From Weissella cibaria (GTDB lineage: Bacteria; Bacillota; Bacilli; Lactobacillales; Lactobacillaceae), in NCBI RefSeq assembly GCF_004521965.1, contig NZ_SDGK01000084.1, positions 1 to 43,833 of the forward strand: a DNA stretch of 43,833 nt, in the 5' to 3' direction. Below the pieces are notes generated by a model that was not told the origin of the DNA, ran no database searches, and saw only the letters and a list, made by a program, of their open reading frames with translations. Numbering within the stretch: position 1 is the stretch's first letter; every line of letters begins with the position of its first letter. Made by a program: the position numbers and the translations under genes. Shown one piece after another: positions 15,034 to 23,883 of this stretch.

Positions 15034-16311
15034 ATGAGTCAAGTGGTTAAGGAAAGCAAGCATTTCTGGGGATTTGCGGCTTCGCACTTTAGTTACTTCT
15101 TTATTTGGGCAATTACGTATGGATTTTTGACACTTTGGTTGGGCCAACAAGCTGGTCTATCAGGTGCACAATCCGGGGTGGTCTTCTCATTGATGGCGGG
15201 TATGTCATTACTGTTCCAACCATTGTTCGGTATCATTTCTGACAAGTTGGTATTTAAAAAGACGCTGTTGATTACGATTGCGGTTGCCGGAATCTTCATT
15301 GGACCTTACTTCCAATGGGCCTTCATGCCAATTTTGGCTATCAGTCCAGTTTTGGCTTCAATTGTAACGGGTATTGTATTGGCGTTCATCTTGAACGGTG
15401 GTGTGTCAGTTATTGAGCAGTACGTACAACGTGCCTCGTTGGCGAACAAGTTCGAGTTTGGTCACTCACGTATGGGTGGATCAGTTGCAGGGGCCGTATC
15501 AGCTTTGGTAGCCGGTCGTTTGTTCTTGTGGCAACCAAACGCTATCTGGTGGGCCTGCTCGGCGTCAGCGGTTTTGCTGACGATGTTGTTGTTGTTCTCA
15601 ACGAAGATTAACTTCTCAAATGCCGCTGCTGCAATGGGTAGCTCAAACGAAAAGTTGACGAAGAAGGATGTCTTCTCAATCTTTAAGTTGCGTAACTTCT
15701 GGATTTTGGCTTTGTTCTACATGGGAGCCTCAGCTGTGTTCGATGTGTTCGACCAACAATTTATCGTATTCTTCAAGACGTTCTTTGAGACTGACTCACA
15801 AGGAACAATCATGTACTCATACATGAACTCAGCGCAAACAGTCATTGAATTGTGCTTGATGATTCCAATGCCATTCATCATCAACAAGATTGGTGCCCGT
15901 AATGGATTGTTGATTTACGGATTCTTGACGTTCGTACGTATCTTTGGATCAGCTATGGCACCATCATGGGAGTGGATTGTTTTCTTCCGTTTGCTAGCTG
16001 GTTTCGAAATGCCATTGTTGTTGGTTTCAATCATGAAGTACATCTCAGGTGCCTTCGACATCCGTTTGTACGCAACGGTTTACGCCTTGGCATCTAACTT
16101 TGCTAAGCAAATCTCAGTCTTTATCTTCTCAACAGTTGCCGGATCAATGTATGACAAAGTTGGCTACCAATCAACGTACTTGATGATGTCAGCCGTGGTT
16201 ATGGTCATCACATTGGTAGCCGTATTCTTTTTGGAACGCGAGAAGAAGGTTAACCCAGTCGAAGAGGCGGCAGGTGGCCCGGTGGAACAGGTAACTGAAT
16301 CCCATGCCTAA
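15034..16311 (+). CDS. LacY-type oligosaccharide:H+ symporter (MFS, OHS family)
   Basis: A 425-residue, twelve-segment MFS transporter that aligns along its length with E. coli LacY (from memory). Shared signatures include LLFQPLFGIISDKL, FEFGHSRMGG and DVFDQQF. LacY sugar residues Glu126 and Arg144 correspond to Glu128 and Arg146; proton-pathway Arg302 and Glu325 are kept at the same numbers. LacY His322 corresponds to Ala322, and the Glu269 position seems to be Thr. With the GH43 gene upstream in the same unit, arabino-oligosaccharides are the likely cargo. AGGGGG precedes the ATG, and a terminator follows at 16370. Confidence 0.85.
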   Translation: MSQVVKESKHFWGFAASHFSYFFIWAITYGFLTLWLGQQAGLSGAQSGVVFSLMAGMSLLFQPLFGIISDKLVFKKTLLITIAVAGIFIGPYFQWAFMPILAISPVLASIVTGIVLAFILNGGVSVIEQYVQRASLANKFEFGHSRMGGSVAGAVSALVAGRLFLWQPNAIWWACSASAVLLTMLLLFSTKINFSNAAAAMGSSNEKLTKKDVFSIFKLRNFWILALFYMGASAVFDVFDQQFIVFFKTFFETDSQGTIMYSYMNSAQTVIELCLMIPMPFIINKIGARNGLLIYGFLTFVRIFGSAMAPSWEWIVFFRLLAGFEMPLLLVSIMKYISGAFDIRLYATVYALASNFAKQISVFIFSTVAGSMYDKVGYQSTYLMMSAVVMVITLVAVFFLEREKKVNPVEEAAGGPVEQVTESHA

Positions 16312-16369
16312 CATCAATTAACCCTTAAAAATTGTGAGAGATTTTTTAGGCTAATAATTCCAAAATTTT

Positions 16370-16403
16370 CCCAGTAAGTCCAGCGAGGCTTGCTGGGATT
16401 TTT
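16370..16403 (+). terminator. Terminator after the LacY-type transporter gene
   Basis: An 11-bp stem CCCAGTAAGTC/GGCTTGCTGGG (16370-16380 with 16387-16397), loop CAGCGA, then ATTTTT. It closes the GH43-transporter unit. Confidence 0.85.
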
Positions 16404-16450
16404 GGTTTGCTGTCATGGACGGTTATCAAAGTCTCTATATCCATGCTGAT

Positions 16451-16550
16451 CAAACAAACAGAGAATATCTCGGCTGCTGGTGTGGTGGTCGGAGTCGTAC
16501 CCCAACCACCACACCTCGTCGCAACGCTACGACACACAAAAAATAACATT
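16451..16550. repeat. Intergenic repeat family 2, copy A, with large inverted repeat
   Basis: Bases 16451-16488 match 21720-21757 at about 32 of 38 positions, sharing AGAGAA, CTGCTGG and GTGGTGG. Within it, GGTGTGGTGGT (16479-16489) pairs with ACCACCACACC (16505-16515), an 11-bp perfect inverted repeat, followed by a smaller GTCG/CGAC repeat. There is no T run directly after it, and it is non-coding. Confidence 0.5.
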
Positions 16551-16593
16551 TGTACGTAAAATTAAAACAGACTATACATTTGTCCGGAATTAA
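16548..16593. promoter_or_regulatory. Two AraR-like half-operators
   Basis: ATTTGTACGTAAAATT (16548-16563) and ATTTGTCCGGAATTAA (16578-16593) each carry one perfect AraR half-site, ATTTGT[AC]CG. They lie 120-150 bases before the main operator at 16699, a spacing at which AraR could form a DNA loop. That is inference. Confidence 0.5.
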
Positions 16594-16698
16594 ATGAATG
16601 CCCGTTAATAGGCGTTTCGGCCGACTATTCCTGGAAAACTAACGTGAATTAACTGTTATTTATATGTCTAAATTTTGAATTTTTCGAATCATCTCTTG

Positions 16699-16727
16699 AT
16701 TTGTCCGGACAATTGATTTAATATAAT
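16699..16727 (+). promoter_or_regulatory. araB promoter and main AraR operator
   Basis: ATTTGTCCGGACAATT (16699-16714) holds the perfect palindrome TTGTCCGGACAA. TATAAT follows at 16722-16727; the best -35 match (TTTGTC, 16700-16705) lies inside the operator with a 16-bp spacer. Repressor and polymerase would compete directly. Confidence 0.8.
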
Positions 16728-16730
16728 TCA

Positions 16731-16744
16731 TGTAAACGATTACA
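16731..16744 (+). promoter_or_regulatory. Catabolite-responsive element of the araBDA operon
   Basis: TGTAAACGATTACA fits TGNAANCGNWNNCA at every position. It starts 3 bases after the -10 box, near the expected transcription start, so CcpA should repress araBDA when a preferred sugar is present. Confidence 0.85.
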
Positions 16745-16782
16745 AAACGCAAAATGATTCTCGTTTGAGGGGAAACGGAATA

Positions 16783-18450
16783 ATGAATAAAGAAGAAATT
16801 CAAAACGAAATTATGAACGGTCAAGCCGCTTTGGGAATTGAGTTTGGTTCAACTCGTATCAAGGCTGTCTTGGTTGCCACAGACTTCTCAACAATTGCTG
16901 TTGGAAGTCATGAATGGGAAAACAAGCTTGAAAATGGCGTGTGGACGTACTCACTAGAAGATATCTGGTCAGGTGTCCAAGATGCTTACCGCGATATGGC
17001 GGATCAAGTTAACATCGAACATGGCACAGTTATTCGTAACTTGTCATCAATTGGTTTCGCAGCGATGATGCACGGTTACATGGCCTTTGATAAGGGTGGT
17101 AACTTGTTGGTGCCTTTCCGAACTTGGCGTAACGCCATCACGGGTCAAGCCGCTAGCCAATTGACAGAGTTGTTCGACTTTAACATTCCACAACGTTGGA
17201 GTATCGCTCACTTGTTCCAAGCCATCTTGAACCAAGAGGCGCACGTGAAGGATATCGACTTTATGACGACGTTGGCTGGTTACGTGCACTGGCAAATAAC
17301 TGGTGAAAAAGTGTTGGGTGTCGGGGATGCTTCAGGGGTCTTCCCAATCGATTCAAACACGGTCGATTACGACGAGGGCATGTTGAACAAGTTCAACGAG
17401 TTGAAGTCAGCCCAACAATATCACTGGACGTTACGTGACATTTTGCCAACGGTTAAGTCAGCTGGTGAAGAAGCGGGTCGCTTAACGGACGAAGGTGCTA
17501 AGCTGCTGGACCCAAGTGGTTTGCTGGTTGGTGGTGCGGTTGCCGCAGCACCTGAAGGAGACGCTGGAACAGGCATGGTTGCGACGAACTCAGTTAAGCA
17601 ACGTACGGCTAACGTATCAGCTGGTACATCAGCCTTTGCCATGATTGTCTTGGAAAAGGCTTTGTCACAAGCCCACGAAGACATCGATATGGTGACGACG
17701 CCTGATGGTTCAGCGGTTGCCATGGTTCACGCCAATAACAGCTCATCAGAAATTAATGCTTGGGCTCGGATGTTTAAGCAATTCGCACAAGCTATTGGTG
17801 CTGAACTTAGCGCGAATGACTTGTACCGTGCCTTGTTCCGTTCCGTTTTGGATGCCCGCCCAGACGCGGGTGGCTTGCTAAGCTACGGTTACCACTCAGG
17901 TGAAAATATCACGGGTGTTAACGAAGGTCGTCCATTGTTTGTTCGCACGCCAAATGCGGAATTCAACTTGCCTAACTTGATGCGCATGCACCTATATTCA
18001 GCATTCGGTGCCGTTAAGATCGGGTTGGACATTTTGAAGCAAGAAGACGTTGTGATGGACTCAGTTGTTGCCCAAGGTGGTATTTTCAACACACCAGTCG
18101 TTGGTCAAAAGATTTTGGCTGCAGTTATGGACGCCCCTGTGACGTTGATGACGAACGCTGGTGAAGGTGGCCCTTGGGGAATGGCAATCTTGTCACAATA
18201 TGTGACGATGCGCGAAGCTGGTGAGTCATTGGCAGACTTCTTGGAAAACCGCGTCTTCGCGAACCAAGACAGTACAACGATGGCGCCTGATCCAGTTGAC
18301 GTCGCTGGTTTTGAAGAGTTTATGGTTCGCTACAAGGACGGTATCGCGATCGAAAAGGCCGCCATTGATGCCATCTCAGACGAACCGGTGGTTGCAACAG
18401 TAGAGGAGGATGAAATTCATGTTGGAGAACTTGAAGCAGCGCGTGTATGA
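16783..18450 (+). CDS. araB: Ribulokinase AraB
   Basis: A 555-residue FGGY-family kinase that phosphorylates L-ribulose to L-ribulose-5-phosphate. [16 protein letters not shown] (about 16-31) is the N-terminal ATP-binding element, [19 protein letters not shown] a sugar-domain motif, and [10 protein letters not shown] a C-domain phosphate loop. The ATG at 16783 is about 9 bases after GAGGGGA; the in-frame TTG at 16765 is upstream of any good site and was rejected. It is first in araB-araD-araA. Its last 32 bases overlap the araD start, and the acidic C-terminal tail is encoded in that stretch. Confidence 0.95.
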   Translation: MNKEEIQNEIMNGQAALGIEFGSTRIKAVLVATDFSTIAVGSHEWENKLENGVWTYSLEDIWSGVQDAYRDMADQVNIEHGTVIRNLSSIGFAAMMHGYMAFDKGGNLLVPFRTWRNAITGQAASQLTELFDFNIPQRWSIAHLFQAILNQEAHVKDIDFMTTLAGYVHWQITGEKVLGVGDASGVFPIDSNTVDYDEGMLNKFNELKSAQQYHWTLRDILPTVKSAGEEAGRLTDEGAKLLDPSGLLVGGAVAAAPEGDAGTGMVATNSVKQRTANVSAGTSAFAMIVLEKALSQAHEDIDMVTTPDGSAVAMVHANNSSSEINAWARMFKQFAQAIGAELSANDLYRALFRSVLDARPDAGGLLSYGYHSGENITGVNEGRPLFVRTPNAEFNLPNLMRMHLYSAFGAVKIGLDILKQEDVVMDSVVAQGGIFNTPVVGQKILAAVMDAPVTLMTNAGEGGPWGMAILSQYVTMREAGESLADFLENRVFANQDSTTMAPDPVDVAGFEEFMVRYKDGIAIEKAAIDAISDEPVVATVEEDEIHVGELEAARV

Positions 18451-19132
18451 GGCAAATATGGCTTTGCCAAAGCACGATTTGATTAAGTTTACTTGGGGAA
18501 ATGTTTCAGAAATTGATCGCGAAAGTGGTTTGTTCGTGATTAAGCCTTCTGGGGTTGATTATGATGATTTGACGCCAGATGACATGGTTGTCGTTGATTT
18601 GGACGGGAATGTCGTTGAAGGAGATTTGAACCCTTCAAGCGATACGGACACACACCGTGTCTTGTACAAGGAATTCCCAGATATCGGCGGTATTGTGCAC
18701 ACGCACTCACCATGGGCTGTTTCATTTGCGCAAGCTGGCGTGGATATTCCAGCAGCTGGTACAACACACGCGGATACGTTCTACGGTGATATTCCGGCCA
18801 CGTCACTAATGACGGAAGCTGAAATCAATGGGGCCTACGAGTTGGAGACGGGAAATGTCATTGTGAAGACATTTGAAGACCGTTTCATCGACCCTAATGA
18901 AGTACCGGCGGTTTTGGTACAAGATCACGGCCCATTTGTTTGGGGACCAAATGCCGAGAAGGCAGTTTATAACTCAGTTGTGTTAGAGGAAGTTGCACAA
19001 ATGACCTACCACACAATGATGTTGAACCCACACAACGTGCACATGTCACAAACGTTGTTGGACAAGCACTACTTGCGTAAGCACGGTGCGAACGCCTATT
19101 ACGGTCAAAAGAAGACAGAAGTTACTAACTAA
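18419..19132 (+). CDS. araD: L-ribulose-5-phosphate 4-epimerase AraD
   Basis: A 237-residue class II aldolase/epimerase that converts L-ribulose-5-phosphate to D-xylulose-5-phosphate. Motifs are [27 protein letters not shown], the zinc ligands in [11 protein letters not shown], and QDHGPFVWG. Of two in-frame ATGs, 18419 is chosen because GAGGAGG (18403-18409) is 9 bases upstream, while it directly abuts the ATG at 18410. It overlaps araB by 32 bases, so the two are translationally linked. The order B-D-A matches lactobacilli. Confidence 0.95.
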   Translation: MLENLKQRVYEANMALPKHDLIKFTWGNVSEIDRESGLFVIKPSGVDYDDLTPDDMVVVDLDGNVVEGDLNPSSDTDTHRVLYKEFPDIGGIVHTHSPWAVSFAQAGVDIPAAGTTHADTFYGDIPATSLMTEAEINGAYELETGNVIVKTFEDRFIDPNEVPAVLVQDHGPFVWGPNAEKAVYNSVVLEEVAQMTYHTMMLNPHNVHMSQTLLDKHYLRKHGANAYYGQKKTEVTN

Positions 19133-19159
19133 CATTCGGGAAATTACTTAAGGGGAATA

Positions 19160-20593
19160 ATGATTATGTTTAACACTAGCAATTATAAGTTCTGGTTTAT
19201 CACGGGTTCACAATTCTTGTACGGACCTGAGACATTGCAAGAAGTTGAAGCGAACGCGAAGAAGATTGTCGATGGCTTGAACGGATCAGGTGTCTTGCCA
19301 TACCCCGTTGAATTCAAGTTGGTGGCAACGACATCAGAAAATATTGCAGCTGCCATGAAGGAAGCTAACTTCGACGATTCGGTTGCCGGTGTGATTACGT
19401 GGATGCACACGTTCTCACCAGCTAAGAACTGGATCCGCGGTACGCAATTGTTGCAAAAGCCATTGTTGCACTTGGCAACGCAGTTCTTGAACAACTTGCC
19501 TTACGACACGATTGACTTCGACTACATGAACACGAACCAATCAGCCCACGGCGACCGCGAATACGCCTTCATCAATGCTCGTTTGGGTATTAACAACAAG
19601 ATCATCTCAGGTCACTGGGCTGACCAAGAAGTGCAAGAAGCCGTTGCTAACTGGATGGACGTAGCAGTTGCCTACAACGAATCATTCAAGATTAAGGTTG
19701 TGACATTCGGTGATAAGATGCGCAACGTGGCCGTTACTGACGGGGACAAGGTTGAAGCGCAAATCAAGTTCGGTTGGACGGTTGATTACTGGGCTGTTGG
19801 TGATTTGGTTGAGGCGGTTAATGCCGTTAACCCTGATGATATCGATGCTAAGTACGCTGAATTGGAAAAGGAATACGACTTCGTTATCGGCGACAACATA
19901 CCAGAAAAGTTTGAGCACAACGTGAAGTATCAATTGCGTGAGTACTTCGGTATCAAGCACTTCATGGACAAGAACGGTTACACGGCCTTCACGACCAACT
20001 TCGAAGACTTGTTTGGTTTGGAGCAATTGCCAGGTTTGGCCGCACAATTGTTGATGGCTGAAGGTTACGGATTTGCTGGTGAAGGTGACTGGAAGACGGC
20101 TGCCTTGGTACGTTTGATGAAGATCATGGCTCATAACGAGTCAACGGTCTTCATGGAAGACTACACATTGGACTTCCGTAAGGGTCACGAAGCGATCTTG
20201 GGCTCACACATGTTGGAAGTTGACCCAACAATCGCCTCAGACAAACCACGTGTTGAAGTTCACCCACTGGGAATCGGTGGTAAGGCTGATCCTGCCCGTT
20301 TGGTATTCACTGGTATGGAAGGTGACGGAATTGACGCCACGATGGCTGACTACGGTAACGAGTTCAAGTTGATGTCATATGATGTAACTGGTAACAAGCC
20401 AGAAGCTGAAATGCCTCACTTGCCGGTGGCTAAGCAATTGTGGACGCCTAAGCAAGGTTTGAACAAGGGTGCTGTCGGTTGGATGTCAGTTGGTGGTGGT
20501 CACCACACGGTTTTGTCATTCAAGATTACAGCTGAGCAATTGCAAGACTTGTCAAACATGTTCAAGTTGACTTACGTTGACATCAAGGACTAA
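19160..20593 (+). CDS. araA: L-arabinose isomerase AraA
   Basis: A 477-residue isomerase converting L-arabinose to L-ribulose, at the usual family length of about 475. It has [15 protein letters not shown] at the start and [11 protein letters not shown]. Metal-site residues fall in [36 protein letters not shown] and GGGHHTVLS, matching the two Glu and two His ligands of the family. Translation may start at 19160 or at the second ATG (19166), which is better spaced from AGGGG. Strong codon bias suggests high expression. A terminator follows about 95 bases downstream, ending araBDA. Confidence 0.96.
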   Translation: MIMFNTSNYKFWFITGSQFLYGPETLQEVEANAKKIVDGLNGSGVLPYPVEFKLVATTSENIAAAMKEANFDDSVAGVITWMHTFSPAKNWIRGTQLLQKPLLHLATQFLNNLPYDTIDFDYMNTNQSAHGDREYAFINARLGINNKIISGHWADQEVQEAVANWMDVAVAYNESFKIKVVTFGDKMRNVAVTDGDKVEAQIKFGWTVDYWAVGDLVEAVNAVNPDDIDAKYAELEKEYDFVIGDNIPEKFEHNVKYQLREYFGIKHFMDKNGYTAFTTNFEDLFGLEQLPGLAAQLLMAEGYGFAGEGDWKTAALVRLMKIMAHNESTVFMEDYTLDFRKGHEAILGSHMLEVDPTIASDKPRVEVHPLGIGGKADPARLVFTGMEGDGIDATMADYGNEFKLMSYDVTGNKPEAEMPHLPVAKQLWTPKQGLNKGAVGWMSVGGGHHTVLSFKITAEQLQDLSNMFKLTYVDIKD

Positions 20594-20687
20594 TTATTTA
20601 AACACAAACCCAAAACGTTTTAACTTAACAAATTAACGAATACTCTCAAAATATATCTCGAAAATAACTTAAAAATCTCAAAAGCAG

Positions 20688-20715
20688 AAGCGACGTCCCC
20701 AAAGGCGTCGCTTTT
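20688..20715 (+). terminator. Terminator of the araBDA operon
   Basis: A 10-bp stem AAGCGACGTC/GGCGTCGCTT (20688-20697 with 20704-20713) with loop CCCAAA and a short T run. Confidence 0.78.
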
Positions 20716-20751
20716 GTGTTGGTGATGATGTATAAGTCATGGAAAAGTTAT

Positions 20752-20778
20752 ATTTGTGCGGACAAAATCGGGTAAAAT
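20752..20778 (+). promoter_or_regulatory. AraR operator before the aldo/keto reductase
   Basis: ATTTGTGCGGACAAAA (20752-20767) is a near-palindromic AraR site, followed by a possible -10 TAAAAT (20773-20778). No good -35 is seen. It places the reductase in the arabinose regulon as a separate unit. Confidence 0.7.
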
Positions 20779-20798
20779 GAACAGCGGAGGGATTTAAC

Positions 20799-21647
20799 AT
20801 GTCTGATTTAACAACAAAGGTAACCCTTGTTGATGGCCATGAGATGCCGTTGCAAGGACTCGGATTATATAAGGTCACAAGCCAAGCGGAGCTAACGGGT
20901 GTTGTACAGTCAGCTTGGGAGAGCGGCTACCGTTTATTTGATACGGCACAGATGTACAAGAACGAGGGGATGTTGGGGGTTGCAATTAAGGAGCTCTCAT
21001 TGCCACGTGACGATATGTTTGTGACGACAAAGGTCGCAGAAGCTAATCAGGGTTACGATGCAACGTTGGCCTCTGTGGAAGCCTCATTGCGCGAGCTAGA
21101 TATGGACTACGTTGACTTGCTATTAGTTCACTGGCCATTGCACCAACACTTCTTTGAGACGTGGCGTGCTTTTGAACGTTTGAAGGACGAACGGCTAGTG
21201 AAGTCAATCGGTACGTCAAATTACGGCATGGTACATTTGCAATATTTGGCAACTAAGGCTAATGAGCAGCCGGTGGTTAACCAGGTCGAGAACCACCCAC
21301 ATTTGACGCAGGACGCCTTGTTTCAGTATCACCAAGATAATCACATTGTGACGCAAGCATGGGCGCCATTGGGTCGCGGATCGGTTTTGGCAGAGCCTGT
21401 GATTGTTGAAATTGCGGCGAAGTACCAAAAGTCACCAGCGCAAGTTGTTTTGCGCTGGCACGTCCAACGTGGCACAAGCATTATTCCAAAATCATCACGT
21501 CCTGAGCGAGTGGTTGAAAACGGGAATGTTTATGACTTCGCACTAACTGACGAAGAAATGGCACTGATTACCGGCTTGAATAAGTTCGAGCGTATCAGCC
21601 AAGAACCAGAGCAGGTTTACGAGCGTGGGGCTCAGTATCCACACTAA
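20799..21647 (+). CDS. Aldo/keto reductase
   Basis: A 282-residue NADPH-dependent reductase of the 2,5-diketogluconate/glyoxal reductase type. Family features are the catalytic tyrosine in DTAQMYKNE, the lysine in VTTKV, the histidine in LLLVHWPL, then SIGTSNYG, NQVENHPHL and the cofactor motif IIPKSSRPERV. The substrate cannot be read from sequence. The AraR operator just upstream suggests a role when arabinose is present, such as arabinose/arabitol interconversion or detoxifying a reactive carbonyl; both are inference. CGGAGG precedes the ATG, and a strong terminator follows. Confidence 0.9.
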   Translation: MSDLTTKVTLVDGHEMPLQGLGLYKVTSQAELTGVVQSAWESGYRLFDTAQMYKNEGMLGVAIKELSLPRDDMFVTTKVAEANQGYDATLASVEASLRELDMDYVDLLLVHWPLHQHFFETWRAFERLKDERLVKSIGTSNYGMVHLQYLATKANEQPVVNQVENHPHLTQDALFQYHQDNHIVTQAWAPLGRGSVLAEPVIVEIAAKYQKSPAQVVLRWHVQRGTSIIPKSSRPERVVENGNVYDFALTDEEMALITGLNKFERISQEPEQVYERGAQYPH

Positions 21648-21668
21648 AGTAGTTTATTAATTTTTTTT

Positions 21669-21702
21669 AGGCAGGTTTGTTTATATACGAACCTGCCTTT
21701 TT
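21669..21702 (+). terminator. Terminator after the aldo/keto reductase gene
   Basis: A 12-bp stem AGGCAGGTTTGT/ACGAACCTGCCT (21669-21680 with 21687-21698), loop TTATAT, then T's. Confidence 0.9.
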
Positions 21703-21719
21703 CGCGCCTAATCTCAAGT

Positions 21720-21757
21720 TAAACAAATAGAGAACCTCTCGACTGCTGGCGTGGTGG
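21720..21757. repeat. Intergenic repeat family 2, copy B
   Basis: This 38-base block matches 16451-16488 at about 32 positions, sharing AGAGAA, CTGCTGG and GTGGTGG. The following bases to 21835 do not form the 11-bp inverted repeat seen in copy A. The gap 21703-21925 shows no other recognised site. Confidence 0.5.
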
Positions 21758-21925
21758 CGACTTGCAATGAACAATTAAACGACCTACCAAAACTAAATCC
21801 AACGACTTTGCGACATTTTGTGTCCCTCGTTTCGTTAGTATAGGTGTCAGCAAATAACGCTGATAACTCAGAACGAGTCGAAGTGGCCATGGGTACTCAA
21901 AATCAAAATGCGGGGGACAGAAAAA

Positions 21926-22141
21926 ATGTCAGAAAATCAAGTAATGGAAGTTGTAAAGGTACGTTTCACGGGAAATCACCCCGCCAACGACAAGATGATC
22001 ACCCGGACGTTCTACGTCAAGCCAGGGACAGCGGAGGCGCAACTGCGTCAGCTCGCCAAGGTTGTCGAAGTCTTGGGTGTGGAATCAGCTGTGACGGAAA
22101 TCAAGGTCGTCGCCGCCAAGAACGTGCCGGTTGTTGCGTAA
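21926..22141 (+). CDS. Small DUF1659-like protein
   Basis: A 71-residue protein beginning MSENQVMEVVKVRFTG. Size, the pattern of a basic beta strand, a short helix (EAQLRQLAKVVEVLG) and a final strand, and the partner gene downstream suggest the DUF1659 family of Firmicutes. Function is unknown. I chose the ATG at 21926 because GGGGG lies 9 bases upstream; an ATG at 21908 has no such site. The next gene starts 24 bases downstream. Confidence 0.72.
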   Translation: MSENQVMEVVKVRFTGNHPANDKMITRTFYVKPGTAEAQLRQLAKVVEVLGVESAVTEIKVVAAKNVPVVA

Positions 22142-22165
22142 TTCAAAACGAGGAGGAATTTTAAC

Positions 22166-22393
22166 ATGAAGACATTAGATTTGGTATTTGCAGCTAAGAA
22201 CACGGACAAGCCAGGGGCTAAGGTACACTGGAAGTTGAAGGACGTTGACGAGAATTTGGCACCAGCCGCGGTTGAACAAGCCATGCGTGACTTGGCCAGC
22301 TTTGATTTCTTGGTCGACGCTAAGGGCGTGCAACGCTTTGGTGACTCAATCGGGGCAGCTTATGTCTTAACCACTAAAAGTCCACTATTCTAA
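22166..22393 (+). CDS. Small DUF2922-like protein
   Basis: A 75-residue protein beginning MKTLDLVFAAKNTDKPGAKVHWKL in two strands, then a helix (PAAVEQAMRDLASF) and an AAYVLTTK strand. This matches the DUF2922 family, commonly encoded next to DUF1659-type genes. Function is unknown. AGGAGG is 9 bases before the ATG. A terminator follows at once, so the two genes form a small operon. Confidence 0.78.
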   Translation: MKTLDLVFAAKNTDKPGAKVHWKLKDVDENLAPAAVEQAMRDLASFDFLVDAKGVQRFGDSIGAAYVLTTKSPLF

Positions 22394-22402
22394 ACGAATT
22401 TC

Positions 22403-22437
22403 AAACGGTCATCCAGGAATGGATGACCGTTTTTTTG
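22403..22437 (+). terminator. Terminator of the DUF1659/DUF2922 pair
   Basis: A 12-bp stem AAACGGTCATCC/GGATGACCGTTT with loop AGGAAT (22403-22432) is followed by further T's. Confidence 0.92.
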
Positions 22438-22476
22438 ACCATTTGCGATTAAAAATAGCAGAATAAGTGAATTCGG

Positions 22477-22492
22477 TTGCAAGCGCTTTCAA
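22477..22492 (+). promoter_or_regulatory. CRE site upstream of the sugar-porter pseudogene
   Basis: TTGCAAGCGCTTTCAA is a full match to the CRE consensus. It survives although the downstream gene is destroyed, showing that the gene once belonged to the CcpA regulon. Confidence 0.82.
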
Positions 22493-22522
22493 AACAAGCG
22501 TTATAGTTTATGTGGAGGTTGG

Positions 22523-23628
22523 TTGTATCGATTAAATTTGGGTTCATAGCAACAAGGATGGGTAGTGTCAGCGATTTTGCTGGGAGCTATCATCGGTGCA
22601 GCTGTTTTTTGACCATCATCAGATAAGTACGGTCGTCGTAAGTTGGTGATGGTTTCATCACTTATCTTTATCGTTGGAGTGTTGGGATCAGCCGCCGTTC
22701 ATAACTTTTAGTTGTTGGCCTACTTTTCTAACTACGCGTTGTCAGGCTTTGACCTTGGTTGGCGCTGGATGTTGGGATTGGCCGCTGTCCCATCAATTTT
22801 GATGTTCTTTGGTGGTATCACACTGCCAGAATCACCACGTTACTTGGTTCGTAAGGGTCAAGAAAACGAAGCTTTGGCTGTTTTGACAAAGTTGCAAGAC
22901 AATTCAGAAGCCGCTAAGGATGAATTGGCTGACATTAAGTTGCAAGCCTCGATGGCTAACGGTGGTTTCAAGGAATTGTTTGGTTTGATGGCCCGTCCGG
23001 TCTTGGCCATGGCTATGGGGTTGGCAATCTTCCAACAAGTTATGGGATGTAACACGGTTTTGTACTATGCCCCCAACCATCTTTACTGATGTTGGATTTG
23101 GTGTCATTGCCGCTTCGATTACCCATATGGGAATCGGAGTCTTTAACGTTATCGTGACGTGGGTTGCCATGAAGATGATGGACAAGGTTGATCGTAAGAA
23201 GATGTTGATTTAGGGTGCCTGGGGGAATGGGTATTTCACTCTTCACCATGTCATTCTCAATGCACTTCTCAGGTCAATCACAAGCTGCAGCTTACATCTG
23301 CGCGATTGCGTTGACGATTTACATTGCTTTCTTCTCAGAAACTTGGGGACCGGTTATGTGGGTGATGATCGGTTAGTTATTCTCATTGAACAGTCATGGT
23401 TTGGGTAACTCATTCGGAACCGTTGTTAACAGGGGTGCTAACGCCATTGTTTCATTGACATTCCCACCATTGTTGAACTACTTCGGTACGGGTTTATTGT
23501 TCATCGGTTATGCCGTACCATGTATCGCAGCCATCTGGTTCGTCAAGCACTTCACGATTGGGACGCGTAACCAAACGTTGGAGCAAGTCGAAGCTGACTT
23601 GTGGTCACGTGCCCACGCAAAGGGTTGA
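22523..23628 (+). pseudogene. Remnant of a sugar-porter family pentose:H+ symporter
   Basis: A decayed MFS sugar-porter gene, probably a xylose or arabinose symporter. Family motifs survive: GWVVSAILLGAIIGAAVF, SDKYGRRKL, GWRWMLGLAAVPSILMF, LPESPRYLVRKG, GLAIFQQVMG, FFSETWGPVMWVMIG and a normal C-terminus. In frame 1 there are stops at 22547, 22610 and 22709. An extra C in a C-run near 23073 shifts the frame, a TAG lies at 23211 where W is expected, an extra G in the G-run near 23220 shifts it again, and a TAG lies at 23374 where E is expected. The last frame then runs to TGA at 23626. The first membrane segment and about 70 residues after AAVHNF are deleted. GGAGG at 22514 may be its old ribosome-binding site. 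Confidence 0.88.
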
Positions 23629-23692
23629 CGCGAAGACGAAGCAAACATTACAGAACACACTGCACGCTAAGTGTTGTGCAAAGAGAGAACTT

Positions 23693-23722
23693 AAGGCCCA
23701 CTATTCAATTAGCGGCCTTTTT
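23693..23722 (+). terminator. Terminator after the sugar-porter remnant
   Basis: AAGGCC (23693-23698) pairs with GGCCTT (23714-23719) around a 15-base loop, followed by T's. The remaining gap to 23883 holds only the next promoter. Confidence 0.6.
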
Positions 23723-23820
23723 CTGTATACAGAAAATTTTTCTGAAACCTGTAATCGTTGTAATACCTGCATTTGCGCCTGCTTTTGTCCGTGATAAATA
23801 TACAAAAACAAAGAAATTCA

Positions 23821-23849
23821 TTGCATAAAATTACATGAATTGGTAATAT
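23821..23849 (+). promoter_or_regulatory. Promoter of the amino-acid ABC transporter operon
   Basis: TTGCAT (23821-23826), 17 bp, then TAATAT (23844-23849) preceded by TG, an extended -10. The start codon is 35 bases downstream. Confidence 0.7.
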
Positions 23850-23883
23850 CTATTCATCGAGTACGAAACAAAGGAGTAGCAAG

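Noticed and set aside
19682-20134. 150-codon open frame on the minus strand inside araA
   Set aside because: Strong codon bias in araA leaves long antisense frames open; no start signal or domain.
21844-22164. 106-codon plus-strand frame overlapping the DUF1659-like gene
   Set aside because: Composition is rich in Arg, Gly and Ser, typical of a wrong frame; the other frame has a good ribosome-binding site and a family match.
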